Positions 42,592 through 51,066 of a stretch of 64,000 bases of DNA are shown piece by piece. Positions within the stretch are counted from its first letter, which is position 1. Every line of letters begins with the position of its first letter. Source of the stretch: Dethiosulfovibrio russensis. GTDB taxonomy: Bacteria > Synergistota > Synergistia > Synergistales > Dethiosulfovibrionaceae. The notes under the pieces were generated by a model. That model was not told where the DNA came from. It saw only the letters and a program-made list of their open reading frames with translations, and made no database searches. A program made the translations under genes and the position numbers. The stretch lies in assembly GCF_021568855.1 (NCBI RefSeq), contig NZ_JAKGUG010000001.1, positions 295,165 to 359,164 on the forward strand. Direction: 5' to 3'.

Positions 42592-43190
42592 CGGCCTAGT
42601 TCCTCCAGTATTCGGTCCAGCATGGCGTGTCCTACGTCGCCGCTTCGTTCCGGGTGAAACTGAAGCCCCATGACGGAGCCTTTCCTTACGGCGGAGACGA
42701 AGGCGACTTTTCCCGCCTCGGTCGTGGCTGCCCGGTCCTTCGAGTTTTTAAGGCCGTAGCTGTGGACGAAGTAAAGGTAGCTGCCGTCGAAGGGCTTTAG
42801 TATGGGGTCTTCCGTGGATATGTCGTTCCATCCCATGTGGGGTAGAGGGGTCATGTCCAGTTTTTCCGATTTTCCCTCTATGAGTCCAAGCCCTCGGTGG
42901 CTCCCGTTTTCGTCGCTTCCTTCGGCGAAGAGCTGCATTCCGAGACATATTCCGAGAAGGGGCTTTTCTCTATCGGCCCATTCGATAAGGGCCCGGTCCC
43001 AGCCTTTTTTTCTCAGAGAATCCATCGCCGGTCCGAAAGCCCCGACTCCGGGCAGAACGATGGTGGATACGGATTCGGGGATCTCGTCGGGGGAATGGAG
43101 CAGTACGCCGGATCTGCCGAGCCTTTTAAGGGCCCTCATCACGTTGCCCAGGTTCCCGGCGCCGTATTCCACTATGCCTATCTGTCTCAT
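42588..43190 (-). CDS. hisH: Imidazole glycerol phosphate synthase subunit HisH
   Basis: HisH is the glutaminase that supplies ammonia to HisF. The 200 residues have the class I amidotransferase nucleophile C82 in PLLGICLGMQLFAEGSDENG, the oxyanion strand VLPGVGAFGPAMDSL, and the catalytic His/Glu in GLQFHPERSG near the C-terminus. Overlaps of 4 bases with hisB and with hisA fit one polycistronic message. Confidence 0.97.
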   Translation of the reverse strand: MRQIGIVEYGAGNLGNVMRALKRLGRSGVLLHSPDEIPESVSTIVLPGVGAFGPAMDSLRKKGWDRALIEWADREKPLLGICLGMQLFAEGSDENGSHRGLGLIEGKSEKLDMTPLPHMGWNDISTEDPILKPFDGSYLYFVHSYGLKNSKDRAATTEAGKVAFVSAVRKGSVMGLQFHPERSGDVGHAMLDRILEELGR

Positions 43191-43756
43191 AGGAGCATTC
43201 CCTTGGTGGAGTTGAGCCCCCTAGATTCGGCAAGAGCTTGGCCAAGGGCACGTCCCGCACCTTTGAAGATGGCCTCCGCGAGGTGATGCGAGTTGTCCAC
43301 CGCCAGGGCCTTTACGTGCACAGTGGCTCTGGCCTCTCTAGAGAAGGCTCTCCAGAACTCCGGTATCAGTTCCAGGTCGAAGGTGCCGCATTTTTCCGTG
43401 GGAAAAGGGGCTTCCATGGTGAGGCTCCCTCTGCCGCTCAGGTCCACCGCCACCAGCGCCAGAGATCCGTCCATCGGCAGGGCGCACCAGCCGTATCTTT
43501 CGTATTTGCGTCCCTCTAGAGATTGAAGCATGGCTGAACCCAGGACTATAGCGAGGTCCTCCGTCAGATGGTGGTCGTCGACGTCGTCTCCCTTGGCGGA
43601 TATTTTAAGGCTCATATCGCCGTGGAAGGCCATAAGTGTCAGCATGTGGTCCATGAAGCCGCATCCCGTATCTATCTCGCTGGACTTATCCTCGGGAGAG
43701 ATGTCCAGCGACAGACATATCGAAGTCTCCTTGGTTTTCCTGTTAAGGGTTATCAC
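43187..43756 (-). CDS. hisB: Imidazoleglycerol-phosphate dehydratase HisB (monofunctional)
   Basis: HisB dehydrates IGP to imidazole acetol phosphate. The 189 residues comprise only the dehydratase domain, with the Mn-binding histidine motifs DTGCGFMDHMLTLMAFHGDM, DDVDDHHLTEDLAI and ALAVDNSHHLAEAIFKGAGR. There is no HAD histidinol-phosphatase domain as in E. coli HisB, so histidinol phosphatase must come from elsewhere. The start is a GTG at 43756 overlapping the hisG stop; longer in-frame extensions run inside hisG and are rejected. Confidence 0.95.
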   Translation of the reverse strand: MITLNRKTKETSICLSLDISPEDKSSEIDTGCGFMDHMLTLMAFHGDMSLKISAKGDDVDDHHLTEDLAIVLGSAMLQSLEGRKYERYGWCALPMDGSLALVAVDLSGRGSLTMEAPFPTEKCGTFDLELIPEFWRAFSREARATVHVKALAVDNSHHLAEAIFKGAGRALGQALAESRGLNSTKGMLL

Positions 43757-44397
43757 GCCACCACCTCCCCTACCAGTCCCTTCATGTTCTCCAGCACCGG
43801 CTTTATACCGTTCCATCCGAGGGAGGCGCTTTTCCTGCTGGCCACCAGCCGGAGGGATACGGGAGCTACCTTTTCCAAGGTGACCAGGCCGTTTGCCTTT
43901 AATGTAGTGCCGGTCTGGACGATATCCAGTATGCAGTCGGTCATTCCGAGCATAGGTGCCAACTCTATAGATCCGTTCAGATGGACTATCTCCACCTGGA
44001 CGCCTCTTCTTGAGAAGTGGTCGTCGGCTATCTTTGGGTACTTGCTGGCGACTCTGAGCCACATGAGCTCCGATCGGTGGCAGCGAAACCTCTCGCCGAG
44101 CTCGGGAGGTCCCGCCACCTGGAGGGAGCATCGACCCATTCCCGTGTCCAGAAGCTCCACCAGTCTGGCCCCCGATTCCCACATCACGTCGCTTCCCACC
44201 AGGGCGAGGTCCGCCACGCCTCTGTCGACGTAGAGGGGAACGTCCATGGGCTTTGCCAGGATATAGCGTATTCTATCTTCCTCTATCACCAGTTCTCTGC
44301 CGGGGTTGCTCAGTTTTTTCGACGGGAGCCCGGCTTCCCTCAAAAGTTCTATCGCTTCTTTCATAACTCGTCCCGTCGGCAGGGCTATGGTCAGCAT
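43753..44397 (-). CDS. hisG: ATP phosphoribosyltransferase catalytic subunit HisG (short form)
   Basis: This catalyses the first, committed step of histidine synthesis from ATP and PRPP. The 214 residues start MLTIALPTGRVMKEAIELL. They contain GVADLALVGSDVMWESGA and the PRPP loop LGMTDCILDIVQTGTTLKAN. The C-terminal ACT-like regulatory domain is absent, so it is the short form that needs HisZ; hisZ is indeed directly upstream with a 7-base overlap. The start at 44397 follows from the conserved N-terminus; upstream frames run within hisZ. Confidence 0.95.
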   Translation of the reverse strand: MLTIALPTGRVMKEAIELLREAGLPSKKLSNPGRELVIEEDRIRYILAKPMDVPLYVDRGVADLALVGSDVMWESGARLVELLDTGMGRCSLQVAGPPELGERFRCHRSELMWLRVASKYPKIADDHFSRRGVQVEIVHLNGSIELAPMLGMTDCILDIVQTGTTLKANGLVTLEKVAPVSLRLVASRKSASLGWNGIKPVLENMKGLVGEVVA

Positions 44398-45617
44398 GAG
44401 CCTTTCTCCTCTCTGTTTCGAAACCAGACCTCCAGGCTCGCCGTATTTCCGCCTTCCCTGGATATATCGGTCACTGTGTCGTTTTCCGGATCGTACCACC
44501 AGGAGTATCCCTTGGCTTTGGCTCGGGCCATTCCCGAGTTTCCGTCGTGGCTCCAGGTTATCTCGGTGGTGAGCCCTGCGTCGTGGAAGGCGGAGCATCT
44601 GGACAGGACCAGGTCCGGCGGTGTTCCTCCTCCTTTGATGGCCACTATCGGTTCCGGGTTCCTGTAGATCGAGTGTCTGGCCAGTTCCTCCAGATCGAGT
44701 CCGAAGCCTATGGCCTGGCCGCTGAGGCCGTAGGAGCCTAACAGGCTGTCGTATCGTCCTCCGCCTCCCAGAGATTTTCCCGATTCGGGGGAGTAGACGT
44801 CGAAGACCGGTCCGCTGTAGTAGTCCAGCTCTCTGATCGATCCCAGGTCGAAGGCTATTCTGTCCGATTTTCCCATCCTTCCGAGGATCTCACTGATGTT
44901 GTCCAGGGATCGAAGGGACTCTGCTCCTGTCAGTTTTCTGGCCTCGTCCAGCACCTCCGGGCCTCCCTTCAGCTCCGGAAGGGCCTCCAGAAGCCTGTTT
45001 TCCTTGGATCGGCATCCGGACAGAAGTTTAAAGTAGGTTCTGTATGATCCTTCCTGAAGGGCCTTCAGCAGGTCGGATTTAAGCTCCTCGTCCAGTTTCT
45101 CCATGGCGTTGTCCACTAGGGTGACGTCGCTCAGAACGAGCTTTCCGTCGATCAGCCCCAGAGAGTCCAGTCCCTCCAAAAGAAGGGAGAGGATCTCCAC
45201 GTCGGCACCCTCTCCCTCCCATCCGAGCAGCTCGGCTCCGATCTGAAATTTCTCCAGGTCCCCGCCTGGAGCGGGGTTTCTGTAGAGACGATCGGCGTAG
45301 CACATCCTGAGAGGCCGTTCCTGAGGGGAGTAATGGTTCGCCAGATAGTTCACCGCCGCCAGGGTGATGTCGGAACGAAGACAGCAGGGCTCTCCCATGG
45401 GAGAGGTCAGTACCAGAAGGCTCTCCCTTATGGTTCGAGGAAGAAGATCCCAGGAGGTCTCCAGCAACTGGAGCCCGGAAGACCAGAAGAGGCGGTATCC
45501 GTGTCGGTTGAAGAGGCTTATGAATCGATGTCGGCATCTCTCCATGGCTATGGCCATGCGTCCTCCGGTGCTTCTGCACCCTGCCGGTAACCGTCTCATC
45601 GATCTCGAAGATGTCAT
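44391..45617 (-). CDS. hisZ: ATP phosphoribosyltransferase regulatory subunit HisZ
   Basis: HisZ is a histidyl-tRNA synthetase paralogue that binds short HisG and gives it histidine feedback. The 408 residues have class II motifs (CLRSDITLAAVNYLANHY, RMCYADRLYRNPAPGGDLEK for motif 2, and GGGGRYDSLLGSYGLSGQAI with IGFGLDLEEL). The C-terminal anticodon-binding domain is degenerate and there is no second HisRS-specific motif, so it is HisZ and not HisS. The ATG at 45617 has AAAGGAGAG 7 bases upstream. It is the first gene of the his operon. Confidence 0.88.
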   Translation of the reverse strand: MTSSRSMRRLPAGCRSTGGRMAIAMERCRHRFISLFNRHGYRLFWSSGLQLLETSWDLLPRTIRESLLVLTSPMGEPCCLRSDITLAAVNYLANHYSPQERPLRMCYADRLYRNPAPGGDLEKFQIGAELLGWEGEGADVEILSLLLEGLDSLGLIDGKLVLSDVTLVDNAMEKLDEELKSDLLKALQEGSYRTYFKLLSGCRSKENRLLEALPELKGGPEVLDEARKLTGAESLRSLDNISEILGRMGKSDRIAFDLGSIRELDYYSGPVFDVYSPESGKSLGGGGRYDSLLGSYGLSGQAIGFGLDLEELARHSIYRNPEPIVAIKGGGTPPDLVLSRCSAFHDAGLTTEITWSHDGNSGMARAKAKGYSWWYDPENDTVTDISREGGNTASLEVWFRNREEKGSC

Positions 45618-45666
45618 TGGGATCTCTCCTTTATCATGCTAAAGCGATAGTATGGTGTCGTGCGGG

Positions 45667-45695
45667 ATCATACCATCGTGAGGTCGTCCTGTAAA
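45667..45695 (-). promoter_or_regulatory. Promoter of the his operon
   Basis: On the minus strand, TTTACA (45695-45690), a 17-base spacer ending TGG, then TATGAT (45672-45667). Both hexamers match 5/6, and the TGG gives an extended -10. It lies about 50 bases before hisZ. Its -35 is one base from the -35 of the divergent radA promoter. Confidence 0.75.
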
Positions 45696-45696
45696 G

Positions 45697-45725
45697 TGGT
45701 CAGGACAGGCCTGTGACGGTACAAT
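45697..45725 (+). promoter_or_regulatory. Promoter of radA, divergent from his
   Basis: TGGTCA (45697-45702), a 17-base spacer, TACAAT (45720-45725), 34 bases before the radA ATG. The matches are 4/6 and 5/6. It is arranged back to back with the his promoter. Confidence 0.6.
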
Positions 45726-45759
45726 GATCCGGTGAAGGTCGAAACGGAGGCTGTTTCTT

Positions 45760-47106
45760 ATGGCGAAGAAGAACGAGGTAAGATACGTCTGTTCCGAGTG
45801 CGGCTACGTCAGCCTGTCTCCCATGGGACGCTGTCCCGGCTGCGGAGAGTGGGGGACCGTCGAGGCCGAGGTTCTGTCGGTCTCGACTGAGGGCAGAAAG
45901 AGCGGATCGTCCCCCCTTTCTCCCCGGTCTATACTGGGGCTGAAGCCCCCGAAGCGGCTGCCCTCGGGGATAGGGGAGCTGGACCGGGTTATGGGAGGAG
46001 GCTGGGTCGAGGGCGGAGTCGTCCTCCTCGGTGGACAGCCCGGTATCGGGAAGTCCACTTTGTTGTTGCAGGTCTGCGGGAACCTGGCCAGATCGGGCTC
46101 CAAGGTGCTGTACGTCTCGGGGGAGGAGTCCGCTTCCCAGGTGGCTTTGAGGGCATCCAGGCTGGGGGCCGACTCGGAGGGACTGGAGCTGCTTTGCATA
46201 GCCGACGTAGAGATGGCTCTGGGGTCCCTGAACGATCACGGTCTAGTGGTGATAGACAGCGTTCAGGCCATGAAGGATCCCGGAGAGGGAGGCTGGCCCG
46301 GCACTCCGAGCCAGGTCAGGGCCACGGCTCAGAGGTGTATAGACACGGCCAAGTCCAAGGGGATTCCGATGGTGCTGGTCGGCCATATAACCAAGGAGGG
46401 CCGCATAGCCGGGCCCATGTTGCTGGAGCATATGGTGGATACGGTCCTTTTATTCTCGGGAGACGACGGGTCTCCCTACAGGACCTTGAGGGCCACCAAG
46501 AACAGATACGGAGGGACAGACGAGGTCGGACTTTTCCAGATGGGCGAGAGGGGGTTGAATCCGGTTGACGATCCCAGCGGCCTTTATTGGGATAGAGGTG
46601 ATCAGTCGGTTCCGGGAGTGGCTCTCACCGTGGTGATGGAGGGAAGCCGAGCCTTGGTCGCAGAGGTTCAGGCTCTTGCCGCATCGACCAGTTTCGCCTA
46701 TCCCAGACGGACCGCCAGGGGTACTTCGGTTAACAAGCTCCATTTGCTGCTGGCGGTGCTTCAGAAAAGATGCGGTTTAACTTCCTCCGGATTGGACGTC
46801 TACGTAAACGTGGCGGGAGGGATGGACCTTAGGGATCCCGGGGCCGATCTGGCCCTGGCTCTCTCTTTGGCGTCTTCCGCCATGGACAGGGCTCTTCCGT
46901 CGGACTGCTGTCTCTTGGGAGAGGTCGGTCTGGTAGGCGAGATAAGGCCGGTCGGCCGGACCGGACAGAGGCTAAGGGAGGCTGCCCGGCTGGGATTCAG
47001 AAGCGCCGTGGTCAGCGCCAGGGAGAAGGAGGAAGCCCCTAGGGGGATGGATGTGATGGCGGTCAGGTCTCTGGCTGAGGCCATGGCCCGATTAGGGCTG
47101 AACTAG
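45760..47106 (+). CDS. radA: DNA repair protein RadA (Sms)
   Basis: RadA is a RecA-like, DnaB-type helicase that extends D-loops in recombination. The 448 residues have an N-terminal C4 zinc finger (C11, C14, C25, C28), Walker A GGQPGIGKST at 91-100 and Walker B-like LVVIDSVQAM. The RadA-specific KNRYGGTDEVGLFQM follows, and then a Lon-like C-terminal domain (VAGGMDLRDPGADLALALSL, GEVGLVGEIRPV). CGGAGG precedes the ATG. Confidence 0.97.
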   Translation: MAKKNEVRYVCSECGYVSLSPMGRCPGCGEWGTVEAEVLSVSTEGRKSGSSPLSPRSILGLKPPKRLPSGIGELDRVMGGGWVEGGVVLLGGQPGIGKSTLLLQVCGNLARSGSKVLYVSGEESASQVALRASRLGADSEGLELLCIADVEMALGSLNDHGLVVIDSVQAMKDPGEGGWPGTPSQVRATAQRCIDTAKSKGIPMVLVGHITKEGRIAGPMLLEHMVDTVLLFSGDDGSPYRTLRATKNRYGGTDEVGLFQMGERGLNPVDDPSGLYWDRGDQSVPGVALTVVMEGSRALVAEVQALAASTSFAYPRRTARGTSVNKLHLLLAVLQKRCGLTSSGLDVYVNVAGGMDLRDPGADLALALSLASSAMDRALPSDCCLLGEVGLVGEIRPVGRTGQRLREAARLGFRSAVVSAREKEEAPRGMDVMAVRSLAEAMARLGLN

Positions 47107-47126
47107 CGATAAGTCGATTTTGTAGG

Positions 47127-47132
47127 TATAAT
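47127..47132 (+). promoter_or_regulatory. -10 element candidate for leuS
   Basis: A perfect TATAAT, 41 bases before the leuS ATG and just after the radA stop. No clear -35 is present at 16-18 bases, so strength is uncertain. Confidence 0.45.
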
Positions 47133-47172
47133 CGGCGAGTTCAGATAGAACCTGGAGGAGGACGAACTGGCT

Positions 47173-49680
47173 ATGGATTACGATTTTCGATCCATCGAGA
47201 GCAAATGGCAGGCCTATTGGGAGGAGAACAAGACCTTCAAGGCCGAGGAGGACCCCGCGATTCCCCGGGATAAGCGTCGTTATGTACTGGATATGTTTCC
47301 CTATCCCTCCGGGGCGGGGCTACACGTCGGCCATCCCGAGGGCTACACAGCCACGGATATATACTGTCGTTTCCTGAGGATGAAGGGCTACGCCGTTTTG
47401 CATCCCATGGGATTCGATTCTTTCGGCCTTCCGGCGGAGAACTACGCCATAAAGACCGGAACCCACCCGGTCGTGACGACCGAGAGGAACATAGAGCGCT
47501 TCAGAGAGCAGATAAAGTCGTTGGGATTCTCCTACGACTGGGACAGGGAGGTCTCCACCCACAAGTCGGATTACTACCGCTGGACTCAGTGGATATTCCT
47601 GAAGCTTTTCGAAAAGGGGCTGGCCTACGAGGCTGAGACCCCGATCAACTGGTGTCCCTCCTGTCAGACCGGTCTTGCCAACGAGGAGGTAAAGGAGGGG
47701 CGATGCGAGAGATGCGGAGCCCAGGTTGAGAGGCGAAACCTGAGGCAGTGGATCCTCAGGATAACAGCCTATGCCGAGAGGCTTCTCCAGGATATCGACA
47801 AGGTGGAGTGGCCCGAGGCCATCAAGGCCATGCAGAGAAACTGGATCGGAAAGAGTACCGGCGCCAATGTATCCTTCCCTCTGGAGGACGGAAAGGGCGA
47901 GCTGGTAGTCTACACGACCAGGCCCGACACGCTTTTCGGTGCTACCTATATGGTGTTGGCTCCGGAGCATCCTTTGGTGGCAGAGATAACCACCGAAGAA
48001 CATAGAGGTGCGGTGGAGGACTACATCCGTCAGGCCTCCCTGAAGTCCGATCTTGAGCGTACCGAGCTCAGCAAGGACAAAACCGGCGTCTTCACCGGAG
48101 GGTACGCCGTAAACCCGGTGAACGGCAAGAAGATCCCCGTGTGGATATCGGACTATATCCTCATCTCCTACGGCACCGGGGCCATAATGGCCGTTCCCGC
48201 CCACGATCAGAGGGACTGGGAGTTCGCCGTCAAGTTCGACCTGCCTATAGTCGAGGTGCTTCAGGGAGGGGATGTCTCCGTCGAGGCCTACACCGGGGAC
48301 GGACTGCACGTAAACTCCGATTTCCTGGACGGCATGGGCAAGGAAGAGGCCATCTCGTCCATGAGATCCTGGCTTGAGGATAAGGGGCGCGGCGAGAAGA
48401 CGACGAACTATAAGCTGAGAGACTGGGTCTTCTCCAGACAGCGTTACTGGGGAGAGCCCATTCCCCTGGTTCACTGCGAGAAGTGCGGGGTTGTGCCGGT
48501 GCCGGAGGATCAGCTGCCTCTGGTGCTTCCCGAGGTGGAGAGCTACGCTCCTACCGGGACTGGCGAGTCTCCTCTGGCCGCTATAGACTCCTGGGTGAAC
48601 ACGACCTGTCCCTGCTGCGGAGGGCCTGCCAAGAGGGAGACCAACACCATGCCCCAGTGGGCCGGCTCCTGCTGGTATTACCTTCGCTATCTCGACCCGG
48701 ACAACGAGTCCGAGTTCGTGGGGCGGGACAAGGTGGATTACTGGATGCCGGTGGACCTCTATGTCGGAGGAGCGGAGCACGCTGTTCTCCATCTGCTCTA
48801 CGCTCGCTTCTGGCACAAGGTTCTCTTCGATCTCGGGGTGGTTAACACCGATGAGCCTTTCCAGAGGCTGGTCAACCAGGGGATGATAACCTCCTTCGCC
48901 TATCAGAGAAAGGACAAGTCTCTGGTGCCGACCGACGAGGTCGAGGAGACCGGTCCGGACACTTTCGTGGAGAAGGATACCGGCGAGCCACTCGAGAGGG
49001 TCGTGGCCAAGATGTCCAAGTCCCTGAAGAACGTCATCAATCCGGACGACATAATAGAGAACTACGGAGCCGATTCCATGAGGATGTACGAGATGTTCAT
49101 GGGGCCCCTTCAGATGTCCAAACCCTGGTCCACCCAGGGACTCATAGGGGTTCACCGTTTCCTCGACAGATTGTGGAGGCTGATGGACAGGCCTTTGGTG
49201 GACGACGAGCCTCCTGTGGAGCTTACCAGGGTTCTCCATCAGACCATAGCCAAGGTGTCCTCCGATACCGACTCTCTGAATTTCAACACCGCCATAGCTC
49301 AGATGATGGTGTTCGTGAACGAGTGTTTCAAGGCAGAAGCGGCCTATAGATCCCTAATGGAGCCCTTCGTTCTGTGTCTATGTCCCTACGCTCCCCATAT
49401 GGCGGAGGAGCTATGGGAGCGTCTCGGCCATAAGCCCTGTGCCTCCCTTCAGCCGTGGCCGTCCTACGATCCCGAGCTGGTCAAGGAGCCGGAGATAACC
49501 GTGGCGATTCAGGTAAACGGAAAGGTCCGGGAGAAGATACAGGTGTCCTCCGATGTGTCCGAGGACGAGTTGAGAAAGGCCGCCATGGAACATCCTGGGA
49601 TAGTCGGCCGGATCGAGGGTAAGTCGGTCGTGAAGGTCATAGTAGTGCCAGGTCGACTGGTCAACGTGGTGGTGAAGTAG
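47173..49680 (+). CDS. leuS: Leucyl-tRNA synthetase
   Basis: LeuRS charges tRNA-Leu. The 835 residues are a bacterial class I synthetase: HIGH-type motif HVGH in [20 protein letters not shown], the editing (CP1) domain with [20 protein letters not shown], and KMSKS at 613-617. Zinc-like Cys pairs ([20 protein letters not shown]) are present, and the C-terminal [16 protein letters not shown] is typical. Length is slightly below E. coli LeuRS (860). GGAGGAGGAC lies about 12 bases before the ATG. Confidence 0.97.
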   Translation: MDYDFRSIESKWQAYWEENKTFKAEEDPAIPRDKRRYVLDMFPYPSGAGLHVGHPEGYTATDIYCRFLRMKGYAVLHPMGFDSFGLPAENYAIKTGTHPVVTTERNIERFREQIKSLGFSYDWDREVSTHKSDYYRWTQWIFLKLFEKGLAYEAETPINWCPSCQTGLANEEVKEGRCERCGAQVERRNLRQWILRITAYAERLLQDIDKVEWPEAIKAMQRNWIGKSTGANVSFPLEDGKGELVVYTTRPDTLFGATYMVLAPEHPLVAEITTEEHRGAVEDYIRQASLKSDLERTELSKDKTGVFTGGYAVNPVNGKKIPVWISDYILISYGTGAIMAVPAHDQRDWEFAVKFDLPIVEVLQGGDVSVEAYTGDGLHVNSDFLDGMGKEEAISSMRSWLEDKGRGEKTTNYKLRDWVFSRQRYWGEPIPLVHCEKCGVVPVPEDQLPLVLPEVESYAPTGTGESPLAAIDSWVNTTCPCCGGPAKRETNTMPQWAGSCWYYLRYLDPDNESEFVGRDKVDYWMPVDLYVGGAEHAVLHLLYARFWHKVLFDLGVVNTDEPFQRLVNQGMITSFAYQRKDKSLVPTDEVEETGPDTFVEKDTGEPLERVVAKMSKSLKNVINPDDIIENYGADSMRMYEMFMGPLQMSKPWSTQGLIGVHRFLDRLWRLMDRPLVDDEPPVELTRVLHQTIAKVSSDTDSLNFNTAIAQMMVFVNECFKAEAAYRSLMEPFVLCLCPYAPHMAEELWERLGHKPCASLQPWPSYDPELVKEPEITVAIQVNGKVREKIQVSSDVSEDELRKAAMEHPGIVGRIEGKSVVKVIVVPGRLVNVVVK

Positions 49681-49683
49681 ACG

Positions 49684-50592
49684 GTGCCCCATCTTGTGAT
49701 AGTAAGCGCCGCTGAGTCCTCTCAGCGGCGTCTTCTGGTGGAGGCGGTGGAAAAGGCGAGATCCGACGGCTACGATGTCCTGGGCTCGTCGGAGGAGACG
49801 GATTGGAACGGGCTTTTCGCCGACGCCATGACCGCCGGTCTGTTCTCCTCCCGCTCCGCCCGGGTGATAGAGAAGGCCGAGGCAATGGGGAAGTTCCCCG
49901 ATTCCTTGATACCCTCCTTGGAGGGCAGCGACGCCGATTACAGATTTATACTCCTCTATGGTGGTGGTTACAAGAAGTTTTTTCCCAAGGATGCGATCGC
50001 TTCCTCCTCCGTCGAGGAGGCCGAGCAGGTTCCCTTCTGGCCCTCTCAGAGGACCAAGTGGCTTTTAGCTCGGGCACGGTCCCTCAGGATAGACTTAGAG
50101 TACGATGCAGCCTCCCTGATGGTCGAATGGGTAGAGGAGCCGGAGGAGCTTCTGTCCGTCCTGTCCACCTTGGGGAATTTCGCCGACGGTGGGACGGTGG
50201 ACTGCGACATGGTCGAGAAGCTGGTACTGAACCAGGAGGCCAAGGGTATGCTCCGCCTATTGGACGGTTTCTGTGCCAGGAAGGCGGGGAAGTGTCTTCA
50301 GGGTTTCTTGGAGCTCAGGGAGACCGGGGATGTTATCCCCACCATGGCCGCCCTGCACAAAAGGGTTCGCTTCGCCGCCTATCTTTCACTGACAGGCGGG
50401 GGCGATGCTGTGGAGAAGGCCTTCGGCATGACGAAATATCAAGCGAGACAGGCGAGGGACGCTGCGGGCAGGTACGACCGTCAGGAGCTGAAGGACCTTC
50501 TGGCCGGGGTGATCTCCCTATCCATGGCGGAACGTACCGGAGCGGGAGAGGGCTGGGCCGGATTTGAGAGATTGGTCCTTCAGTCCATGTGA
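49684..50592 (+). CDS. holA: DNA polymerase III subunit delta
   Basis: HolA is the clamp-loader wrench subunit that opens the beta ring. The 302 residues fit the HolA length and layout: a degenerate AAA+ N-terminal part (SQRRLLVEAVEKARSDGYDV, GLFADAMTAGLFSSRSARVI) and a helical C-terminal domain with KYQARQARDAAGRYDRQELK. The assignment is supported by the holA-rpsT neighbourhood (rpsT convergent), common in bacteria. The start is GTG, 3 bases after leuS. Confidence 0.82.
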   Translation: MPHLVIVSAAESSQRRLLVEAVEKARSDGYDVLGSSEETDWNGLFADAMTAGLFSSRSARVIEKAEAMGKFPDSLIPSLEGSDADYRFILLYGGGYKKFFPKDAIASSSVEEAEQVPFWPSQRTKWLLARARSLRIDLEYDAASLMVEWVEEPEELLSVLSTLGNFADGGTVDCDMVEKLVLNQEAKGMLRLLDGFCARKAGKCLQGFLELRETGDVIPTMAALHKRVRFAAYLSLTGGGDAVEKAFGMTKYQARQARDAAGRYDRQELKDLLAGVISLSMAERTGAGEGWAGFERLVLQSM

Positions 50593-50606
50593 GGTTACGG
50601 AGGCAT

Positions 50607-50639
50607 AAAAAAAGAGAGGATGCGAATTCGCAACCTCTC
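50607..50639 (-). terminator. Rho-independent terminator of rpsT
   Basis: On the minus strand the stem GAGAGG/CCTCTC, with inner TGCG/CGCA and an A-A mismatch, closes an AATT loop and is followed by seven T residues (50613-50607). It lies 37 bases after the rpsT stop. It may also slow transcription from holA, though no T-run follows on the plus strand. Confidence 0.85.
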
Positions 50640-50675
50640 GGTAGGGTCCTCTCGTCGAGGATTTCGGTGGTTTTG

Positions 50676-50951
50676 CTACGCCTTTGCCGTGGCCAAAGTC
50701 TTGACCTTGGCTGCCAACCGCGCTTTGCGGCGGGCTGCGGTGTTTTTGTGAACCACGCCCTTGACGACGGCCTTGTCCAAAACGGACTGAGCCATGTCGA
50801 GCCTCTTTGCGGCCAGCTCCACGTCACCGGCGGTGACGGACTCGAGCACTCTTTTTACCGCGGTCTTGCACCGGCTTTTCCAGTAACGGTTGTAAAGACG
50901 GTTTCTCTCGGACGTACGGACCCGTCTCCTGGCGGACTGTTTGTTGGGCAT
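50676..50951 (-). CDS. rpsT: 30S ribosomal protein S20
   Basis: S20 is a helical primary 16S rRNA-binding protein. The 91 residues begin MPNKQSARRRVRTSERNRLY and contain VHKNTAARRKARLAAKVK, both standard. AGGAGGTG (50968-50961) precedes the ATG. It is monocistronic, with its own promoter and terminator, and convergent with holA. Confidence 0.97.
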   Translation of the reverse strand: MPNKQSARRRVRTSERNRLYNRYWKSRCKTAVKRVLESVTAGDVELAAKRLDMAQSVLDKAVVKGVVHKNTAARRKARLAAKVKTLATAKA

Positions 50952-50980
50952 CCTCGACTCACCTCCTTGGTAAAATCATG

Positions 50981-50993
50981 GTGTATTATACAC
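50981..50993 (-). promoter_or_regulatory. -10 region of rpsT within a 13-base palindrome
   Basis: The minus strand reads TATAAT at 50990-50985, about 34 bases before the rpsT start. The surrounding GTGTATTATACAC (50981-50993) is a perfect palindrome around a central T, so a repressor site overlapping the -10 is possible. No good -35 is seen. Confidence 0.5.
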
Positions 50994-51066
50994 GCTCGTC
51001 GAACATTGAGCCATAGGCTACTTTCGGGCGCAAGACAAGATTGTATCAGAAAACGACGGTGATTGC

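Noticed and set aside
47320..49239. A 639-codon minus-strand frame inside leuS
   Set aside because: It is antisense to a full, motif-complete leucyl-tRNA synthetase. Its composition is that of a shadow frame (His/Leu/Gly-rich), with no family resemblance.
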